Below the pieces are notes generated by a model. The model did not search any database. It saw nothing but the letters and a program-made list of their open reading frames with translations, and was not told the origin of the DNA. A stretch of DNA of 64,000 bases from Ferruginibacter sp050611725 (GTDB lineage Bacteria > Bacteroidota > Bacteroidia > Chitinophagales > Chitinophagaceae): NCBI RefSeq assembly GCF_050611725.1, contig NZ_JBODJB010000001.1:1426001-1490000 (forward strand). The letters run 5' to 3'. The translations under genes were made by a program, and so were the position numbers. Below, one piece after another: positions 58,635 to 64,000 of this stretch. Within the stretch, counting starts at the first letter, position 1; each line of letters starts with the position of its first letter.

Positions 58635-60161
58635 TTAATTTAATTTCCAGAGTACAATTTTCTCGACTCCACCCTCCGCATCAAAATAGTCGCTATAATG
58701 CGAACAATCTGAAGATTTTATACAGTGAGCACCATCATATAATGTACCATGTCCTAAAGCTCCAAATTTGGATGGCCATGAAGCCTGCATCATGTATATT
58801 CCTTTTTTACCGGTAAGGTATGAATTAAAATTTGCTCCATTTGTTCCTCCTTGTGATTTACTAACCGATATTGTAGCTGGGCCAAAAGTTTTCGTCATCC
58901 AATTAAATAACTTTGCAGAACTTATAAAATAATATTTCCCATCCGCACCTTTTGATGTTTGACCGCTGATAAATGGAATAGTTACTCCAGAGTAATTTAA
59001 TGCTCTTGAAACTCTTAAAGCGCAGGCATTAGCATACTTTATAGGGTTGCTATTATATGCGGTTAAAAGGCTTCCGCCAACTAATTTGTAAACATCAGGA
59101 GCCGGCATGTCACAACCAGTGATGGGGTCTTTTGGATAATTATTAAAAACATCTAACCATTTTGGTAAAGCCTGAGGTGGAAAAGTCGTTGTATTATCGT
59201 TCCACCAGTATATATCTGGATCATAATCACTAATTGTAAAATCCGGTTCCGCGTCTGTAGATGTAATAAATATTACAGGCTTTACTGGAGGCAATGTTGG
59301 ATTAGCTGGTAAACATTTACATCCACCACCTCCTCCTGTCGGAGTTGTCGGAGTAGTTGGTGTTGTTGGTATTGGGGTAATTGGTGTACCTGGAGAGTTA
59401 TCAATTATTGTAGGCCCACAACTTAAATCCCCGGATGTAGAAACTACCGTACCACTTTGCATATACACCACACCTGTACATTTTTTTAAAACTATTGCTG
59501 AGGTACCAGTGGTGGTAATTCCGGTTGTAGTAAGCTGTTGTGAAGCAGATAGGGTATTTTCTATTTGCGGCCTTGCACTTGTAGTAACATCATGTGTTGT
59601 TAACCTTATCTCTAATGGCCCTTTACCTAGCTTTGTTTCAACTGATCCAATATTGAATACATTTTTGTTAGTTGCTACAAAATCAGTTGCTCCGAACACG
59701 GCTGTATTTAATTCCATGAATTTAATAGCAATTAGATCCGCCGCATAAGTGTACTTATCGTAATTGCCGCCTTGTACTAACTGTGATGTAATCTGTTCGT
59801 CCTTTATTTTGAAAAGAATAAAAGAGTTCACATATTTTTTATCTTTTAGTACTAGCGGTAATAAAACAACCGTGGTGTTATTTTTTGTTTCAGATAATGT
59901 TTTATTCCAAACCGGTATACCTTCTTGATTGGCTATATCTTTAACAAAATGCCTGCTGGCATTGTGTTCCTTTAAATGGTCAGCTAATCGCTTGACGAGA
60001 CCACCGGCATTAGAACTTTCATTAAAAAAATCGCTTTCAACACCTTCCGGTAAAGAAGGAGAGACTAATTCAGTCTTTTTACATGAATTAAAAAGGAGAA
60101 TGATGGATGATAGGATAAGTAATTGCCATTTGTAAATAAGAATGACTTTACTTTTAATCAT
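58635..60161 (-). CDS. lipoprotein with C-terminal Tae4-type peptidoglycan amidase domain
   Basis: 508 aa. The lipobox LLFNSC puts a lipid on Cys27. An N-terminal domain (about 30-240) is of unknown family. A Pro/Thr linker (about 258-275) and a glycine run with CKC follow. The C-terminal domain (about 345-508) has the Tae4 pattern: YANACALRVSRALNYSGVTI (Cys380), GADGKYYFISSAKLFNWM, LTGKKGIYMM and ALGHGTLYDG (His471), then SSDCSHYSDYF and VLWKL. These match the Cys/His positions and surrounding blocks of T6SS amidase effectors that cut gamma-D-Glu-mDAP bonds. It is the first gene of a tight operon with two secreted proteins. Delivery by lipoprotein export rather than a T6SS is inferred, as no T6SS gene is in the window. 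Confidence 0.75.
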   Translation of the reverse strand: MIKSKVILIYKWQLLILSSIILLFNSCKKTELVSPSLPEGVESDFFNESSNAGGLVKRLADHLKEHNASRHFVKDIANQEGIPVWNKTLSETKNNTTVVLLPLVLKDKKYVNSFILFKIKDEQITSQLVQGGNYDKYTYAADLIAIKFMELNTAVFGATDFVATNKNVFNIGSVETKLGKGPLEIRLTTHDVTTSARPQIENTLSASQQLTTTGITTTGTSAIVLKKCTGVVYMQSGTVVSTSGDLSCGPTIIDNSPGTPITPIPTTPTTPTTPTGGGGGCKCLPANPTLPPVKPVIFITSTDAEPDFTISDYDPDIYWWNDNTTTFPPQALPKWLDVFNNYPKDPITGCDMPAPDVYKLVGGSLLTAYNSNPIKYANACALRVSRALNYSGVTIPFISGQTSKGADGKYYFISSAKLFNWMTKTFGPATISVSKSQGGTNGANFNSYLTGKKGIYMMQASWPSKFGALGHGTLYDGAHCIKSSDCSHYSDYFDAEGGVEKIVLWKLN

Positions 60162-60389
60162 AATTCTGGATTTAAAAATTATTCCTCACCTGTCTAACGC
60201 CATGGATTGGATGTTCGGCGCATACGAGTTTTCATGTGTTAGTATGAAACACTTTTTCGGAATTTTAATTGAATAAGGTGGGAAAGAAGATTGAGAAGAG
60301 AATTTCAATCTGTATGTAATGTAGTAATATTTTTTATTTGAAAAAAAATATTTTTTAATGTGTACTTAAGCGATGAGAATAAATGAAAA

Positions 60390-61151
60390 TTAAATTTTAT
60401 TCTTCTTCAACTGCTGCATCAATGCTCTAATATCTTTTGGTAACTCTGCAGTTAGGTCGTGAGCATTACCCTGCTCATCTTTAAATTTTAATTGATAGGA
60501 GTGTAACGCAACTCTGTTTACAATGGGTCTTTCTTCTTCATCATGCTTACTCAGTTTGAATTTCTTTTTAAAAGAAGAAAGTAAGATTGGTTTGCCATCG
60601 CCATATAATGGGTCGCAGGCAATAGGATGGCCGATATTTTTTGAGTGTACTCTGATCTGATGCGTACGTCCTGTATGTAATTTGAATTTTACTAAACTGT
60701 ATTTGCCAAAATCTTCAACCACTTCATAATCTGTTACAGAAGGCTTACCTTTTTTATTAATGACCATCTGACCTTTAAAAACAGGATTCTCCATAATACC
60801 GGCATCAATGGTACCCGATTTATTTGCCGGTGAACCATGCACCAAACCCATGTAATATTTCTCTACATCTCTTTCTTCAAATTTTTTAGAAAAATATTTA
60901 TGCGTTGCTTCATCTTTTGCAAATAAGATAATGCCACTGGTTTCTCTATCTAGTCTGTGAATAGTAAATATGCTACCATATTTTTCTATTAGCTTATCTT
61001 TTAGAGAGGGCTGTGATTGTTCTCTATCGGGAATGGACAGCATTCCTGCAGGCTTGTTTACTGCAAGAAAAAAATCGTTCTCGAAAATAATATCAATGAT
61101 ATATTTTACAGGACGACCGACATTTTTCTGATCGTTAAAATCTTCTATCAT
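60390..61151 (-). CDS. RluA-family pseudouridine synthase
   Basis: 253 aa. Isomerises uridine in rRNA or tRNA. FLAVNKPAGMLSIPD, FTIHRLDRETSGIILFAKDE (catalytic Asp in HRLDRxTSG), SLVKFKLHTGRTHQIRVHS, HPIACDPLYGDGK and RVALHSYQLKF are the RluA blocks. It has no S4 domain, so it is a short RluA or RluD-like paralogue; the exact site cannot be read. Its ATG overlaps the stop of the upstream RluB gene (ATGA), so two pseudouridine synthases are coupled. Confidence 0.94.
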   Translation of the reverse strand: MIEDFNDQKNVGRPVKYIIDIIFENDFFLAVNKPAGMLSIPDREQSQPSLKDKLIEKYGSIFTIHRLDRETSGIILFAKDEATHKYFSKKFEERDVEKYYMGLVHGSPANKSGTIDAGIMENPVFKGQMVINKKGKPSVTDYEVVEDFGKYSLVKFKLHTGRTHQIRVHSKNIGHPIACDPLYGDGKPILLSSFKKKFKLSKHDEEERPIVNRVALHSYQLKFKDEQGNAHDLTAELPKDIRALMQQLKKNKI

Positions 61152-62179
61152 TTTTTAGATTCAGGAGCTTTTTTATCTTTTGGTGATATCTTTTTCTGTG
61201 CCGCATTCAGGTATTTTAAAAGCCTCACTTCTTTTTCGCTTAGATGACGCCATTTACCTCTTTCAACATTTTTTTTGGTAAGTGTAGCATACATCACTCT
61301 GTCCAATCCTTTCACATCGTAACCTAAATGTTCAAAAATGCGGCGTACAATTCTGTTGCGACCACTATGTATTTCAATGCCTATAACAGACTTATCTTTT
61401 GAATCTACATAACCCAATGAATCGGCTTTTATTTCTCCGTCTTCTAATTGAAGGCCGCTTAATATTTTGTCGAAATCAGCCTTGGTTAAGGCTTTGTCTA
61501 ACTTAGCTTCATACACTTTTGTGATGTTGTAACTCGGGTGAGATAATTTTTGTGTAAGATCTCCATCATTCGTTAATAATAATACGCCAGATGTGTTTCT
61601 ATCTAATCTGCCAACAGGGTATATCCTTTCTGTTGTTGCATTCTTGGTAAGCTGTAAAACTGTTTTTCTACCTTGAGGATCATCGGTAGTTGTGATATAA
61701 TCTTTCGGTTTGTTTAATAGAATGTAAACCAGGTTTTTGGTAACGAATAATTTCTTTCCGTTAAAAAGAATATCATCCTTTTCGTTTACTTTAAAAGCGG
61801 GCTCAAGAATGATCTTGTTGTTTACTTTTACTTTGCCGTCTTTGATAATAGCAACAGCATCTCTTCTGCTACATACCCCACAATGCGCCAGAAATTTATT
61901 AAGCGGCATTTCATTAAATTTTGCCCCTGTAGCTTGTGTTTTCTTTTCAACTGATTCAACTTTACTCTTTTGTTCAGGTTTAGTTGCACCAGTTTTGGTA
62001 TGCGTTGTTTTATAACTCACCGCTTCGGCTTTCAATTTTCTCTTTTCTTCAAATCGCTTATTGATAGCTTCTGCTTTTTCTTTTTTTGCTTTCTTTTTTG
62101 ATTGCCTGTATTCTTCCTTTATTACGCTATTCTTTTTGGCGTTAATAAATTTTTGAAAATTATTCGAGGACTGGCTCAT
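61148..62179 (-). CDS. RluB/RsuA-family pseudouridine synthase with Lys-rich extension
   Basis: 343 aa from ATG 62179; the longer frame upstream overlaps its near-consensus -7 box (TACCTTTA, 62227-62220). The N-terminal ~110 residues are a charged Lys/Glu-rich extension (YRQSKKKAKKEKAEAINKRF) not found in E. coli RluB. Then come an S4 RNA-binding domain (MPLNKFLAHCGVCSRRDAV) and the catalytic domain (VYILLNKPKDYITTTDD, YPVGRLDRNTSGVLLLTNDG, EIHSGRNRIVRRIFEHLGY). It probably modifies 23S rRNA. The extension may add RNA affinity. Confidence 0.94.
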   Translation of the reverse strand: MSQSSNNFQKFINAKKNSVIKEEYRQSKKKAKKEKAEAINKRFEEKRKLKAEAVSYKTTHTKTGATKPEQKSKVESVEKKTQATGAKFNEMPLNKFLAHCGVCSRRDAVAIIKDGKVKVNNKIILEPAFKVNEKDDILFNGKKLFVTKNLVYILLNKPKDYITTTDDPQGRKTVLQLTKNATTERIYPVGRLDRNTSGVLLLTNDGDLTQKLSHPSYNITKVYEAKLDKALTKADFDKILSGLQLEDGEIKADSLGYVDSKDKSVIGIEIHSGRNRIVRRIFEHLGYDVKGLDRVMYATLTKKNVERGKWRHLSEKEVRLLKYLNAAQKKISPKDKKAPESKK

Positions 62180-62231
62180 AATTGTAGTAGTTTGCTGTTT
62201 TTCCAACAGTAGTGAGTTGTAAAGGTAAATT

Positions 62232-62262
62232 AAAAAAGTGAACCCGAGGGGATTCACTTTTT
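62232..62262 (-). terminator. terminator of the LTxxQ protein gene
   Basis: AAAAAGTGAA pairs with TTCACTTTTT, with an inner CCC/GGG pairing. On the minus strand the stem is followed by a T run. Confidence 0.8.
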
Positions 62263-62288
62263 ATCATCATATAACTCTAAATATAAAC

Positions 62289-62924
62289 CTATGCTGCTTT
62301 TTTATCGCTTTTTTTCTTTTTTGATGCTTCCATTTTTTTGATCTGATCGGCTGTAAGGTGTTTTTTAATGCTGTCTTTATTTTGTGCTTTCAACGCATCT
62401 AATTGTTGCTTTCTTTCGCTACGTGTAAGATTGTCATTGTCTTTAATTGCTTGTTTTTTTGCATGAAAAGCGGCTTTATCTGCTTTGATCTTTGCAACTT
62501 GATCATCAGTTAATGCCAGATCAGTTTTCATTTTTTCTAATTTTGCAGCTGCTTTTTTATCGTGTTCTGCTTTTTTATCCTTTTTCATCTGCTCCATCTT
62601 GGCTTTTTGATCAGCAGTAAGCAAATTCATCATCTGTGCTTTTTCTTCTTTCTTAAGTGCTTCTTTTTTGTCTCTGTATTCTTTAACAGTCAGATTTTCA
62701 TTTTTTGAAAGTTCCATTTTTTTAGCTTTCATCGCTTCTTTGTTGGCTTTCATCTGTTGTTTCTGGGCATCTGTAAGGTTCAGGTCTTTCATCATGCCTT
62801 TATTATTATGCATGGCATGTTGTTTATGACCGCCTTTCATCTTTTTGTCACATCCTTGCTTCTGTGCGTTAGCAGCAACTACAAAAGTTACAACTGCTAA
62901 TAAGCTTAAAAGTATTTTTTTCAT
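62289..62924 (-). CDS. Lys-rich periplasmic protein with two LTxxQ (Spy/CpxP-like) repeats
   Basis: 211 aa. The signal peptide is about 1-20 (LLAVVTFVVAANAQ). A short His/Met/Lys segment (KMKGGHKQHAMHNNKGMM) is followed by two helical repeats of about 80 aa, each starting LTDxQ and ending LTADQxxKM (LTDAQKQQMKANKEAMKAKK and LTDDQVAKIKADKAAFHAKK). This is the LTxxQ pattern of Spy/CpxP-type periplasmic chaperones and of DUF4890-like Bacteroidota proteins. The mature protein is extremely basic. The Met/His segment could bind metal; that is inference. Single-gene unit. Confidence 0.78.
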   Translation of the reverse strand: MKKILLSLLAVVTFVVAANAQKQGCDKKMKGGHKQHAMHNNKGMMKDLNLTDAQKQQMKANKEAMKAKKMELSKNENLTVKEYRDKKEALKKEEKAQMMNLLTADQKAKMEQMKKDKKAEHDKKAAAKLEKMKTDLALTDDQVAKIKADKAAFHAKKQAIKDNDNLTRSERKQQLDALKAQNKDSIKKHLTADQIKKMEASKKKKSDKKAA

Positions 62925-63013
62925 CGTATTTAAATTTTGTACGAAATAATAGACGGAGCATTAGTCCAAAGGTTTAACAGAGGACTTTAAAAAAATGTTA
63001 ATAGGATAGGAGA

Positions 63014-64000
63014 TTATTTTCCTTTGTTGGCAAGTTGTCCGCAGGCTGCATCAATATCTTTGCCACGGCTACGTCTTACTCTTACATTCACCCTGTTTTT
63101 AGCAAGGTGATCGGTAAAATGTTGTGTGGTATCTTCATCTGGTTTTACAAAAAGTTCGCCTTCAATAGAGTTGTATTCGATCACATTTACAAGATGTGTA
63201 GGTACCTTACGGTAGATCTTTATCAGGTCATCTGCATCTTCTATTGTATCATTTACACCCTTTAATAAAATGTATTCGAGGGTAATATCGTTCTTTGTTT
63301 TTTCGTAGAAATAATTCAATGCACTTACTAATTCCTCAATGTTGTTTGATTCATTGATGGGCATGATCTCATTTCTTTTTTTATCATTGGCGGCATGTAA
63401 CGAAAGCGCTAAATTAAATCGTACGCCATCATCACCCAATTGACGGATCATTTTTGCGACTCCTGCTGTAGAAACGGTAATTCTTTTCGGGCTCATACCA
63501 AATCCGTCAACTGCAGTAATTCTTTCAATTGCCTTTAGTACGTTTTTATAATTTAGTAACGGCTCCCCCATACCCATAAAAACAATATTGGATAGTTTTT
63601 TATCGAAACTTTTTTCCGATTGTTTATTGATAAGGGCTACTTGATTGTATATTTCATCAAAATCCAGATTACGTTTACGATCCATTTTGCCGGTGGCGCA
63701 AAATTTACAGGTGAGACTGCATCCGATCTGCGATGATATACAAGCCGTATTTCTTTTTTCAGTAGGAATTAAAACGCCTTCGATCATATGGCCATCAATA
63801 GTTTCAAATCTCGATTTGATCGTTCCATCACTGCTGAATTGGGTTGCATTTACTTTTAGAGGAGTTAAATGAAAATTTTCAGTCAATTTTTGACGCAACT
63901 CTTTTGATAAATTGGTCATTTCGTCAAAGCTCTGCACATTCATCTTCCATAGCCATTCATATACTTGAATGGCACGGAATTTTTTGTCTCCCATTTTTTC
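63014..64000 (-). CDS. rlmN: dual-specificity 23S rRNA/tRNA A2 methyltransferase RlmN (5' end outside the window)
   Basis: A radical SAM enzyme that methylates C2 of A2503 in 23S rRNA and A37 in tRNAs. 328 codons are present. The frame stays open through the window edge (E-K before MGDKKFRA), and the family has about 15-25 further N-terminal residues, so the ATG at 63994 is internal. Motifs: CISSQIGCSLTCKFCATGK with the CxxxCxxC cluster ligands, NIVFMGMGEPLLNY, LALSLHAAND, and the C-terminal AACGQLA with the methyl-carrying Cys. Confidence 0.96.
   Translation of the reverse strand, partial: EKMGDKKFRAIQVYEWLWKMNVQSFDEMTNLSKELRQKLTENFHLTPLKVNATQFSSDGTIKSRFETIDGHMIEGVLIPTEKRNTACISSQIGCSLTCKFCATGKMDRKRNLDFDEIYNQVALINKQSEKSFDKKLSNIVFMGMGEPLLNYKNVLKAIERITAVDGFGMSPKRITVSTAGVAKMIRQLGDDGVRFNLALSLHAANDKKRNEIMPINESNNIEELVSALNYFYEKTKNDITLEYILLKGVNDTIEDADDLIKIYRKVPTHLVNVIEYNSIEGELFVKPDEDTTQHFTDHLAKNRVNVRVRRSRGKDIDAACGQLANKGK

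Noticed and set aside
57365..60161. A type VI secretion locus around the Tae4-like domain
   Set aside because: No tss/Hcp/VgrG/ClpV gene is present in the window. The amidase has a lipobox, pointing to Sec and lipoprotein export instead.
1..64000. CRISPR arrays, tRNA or rRNA genes, riboswitches
   Set aside because: None seen. The repeats present are short (7-26 bp), few in number and without spacer structure; no tRNA T-loop or rRNA signature was noticed. Small RNAs cannot be excluded by reading alone.

Overview
The window is an AT-rich stretch of a Bacteroidota chromosome, most likely from the Chitinophagaceae or a close relative. The evidence is direct. There are two SusC/SusD pairs, type IX secretion (T9SS) C-terminal sorting tails of both type A and type B, Bacteroidota-type lipoproteins, and many copies of the Bacteroidota -7 promoter box TAnnTTTG. 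Start codons lack Shine-Dalgarno sequences. No rRNA, tRNA, CRISPR array, transposase, prophage or plasmid gene was seen. The gene order is mostly housekeeping genes interspersed with secreted and outer-membrane proteins.

Layout. 0.3-3.1 kb: two secreted proteins, one with a duplicated dockerin-like loop and one with a T9SS tail. 3.3-6.6 kb: sucA diverging from rpsT. 6.8-14.5 kb: a T9SS-secreted endonuclease I-type nuclease, a small membrane protein, aspS, rarA and a YkuD-like secreted protein. 14.6-26.3 kb (minus strand): a secreted protein, a PKD/CHU_C cell-surface protein, an alpha/beta hydrolase overlapping a DUF4105 protein, guaB, then folD-queE-ompA/PorE-like-dprA. 26.4-29.4 kb: two outer-membrane barrels, the second with a ComEA-like helix-hairpin-helix domain. 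29.6-41.8 kb: an uptake locus SusC-SusD-zinc metallohydrolase lipoprotein-DUF4302 lipoprotein-SusC-SusD, without glycoside hydrolases. 41.9-47.9 kb: DUF3467, a four-helix-bundle gene flanked by inverted repeats, radC, prs, rplY, yidC and a GLPGLI-like protein. 48.4-55.6 kb: a TPR protein, comA-aroE, a thioesterase, an ECF sigma/anti-sigma pair, rdgB with a HolD-like gene, and ilvE. 55.8-56.7 kb: rpsL-rpsG, ended by a strong terminator with no fusA behind it. 56.8-60.2 kb: an accessory operon with a Tae4-type peptidoglycan amidase domain on a lipoprotein, followed by two secreted proteins that could be its immunity factors. 60.4-64.0 kb: two pseudouridine synthases, an LTxxQ lysine-rich periplasmic protein and rlmN (cut by the window edge).

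The parts most worth a second look are the Tae4-like lipoprotein operon and the probable psi (HolD-like) subunit beside rdgB. Also notable are the short dispersed repeats of period 7, 8 and 14 that have entered coding sequence (the queE/folD overlap, the DUF4105 signal peptide, queE itself), and a set of genes (guaB, folD, rarA, rdgB) whose ATG lies 3-5 nt after the -7 box, implying leaderless or nearly leaderless mRNAs. All product names come from reading motifs by eye; no database search was run.
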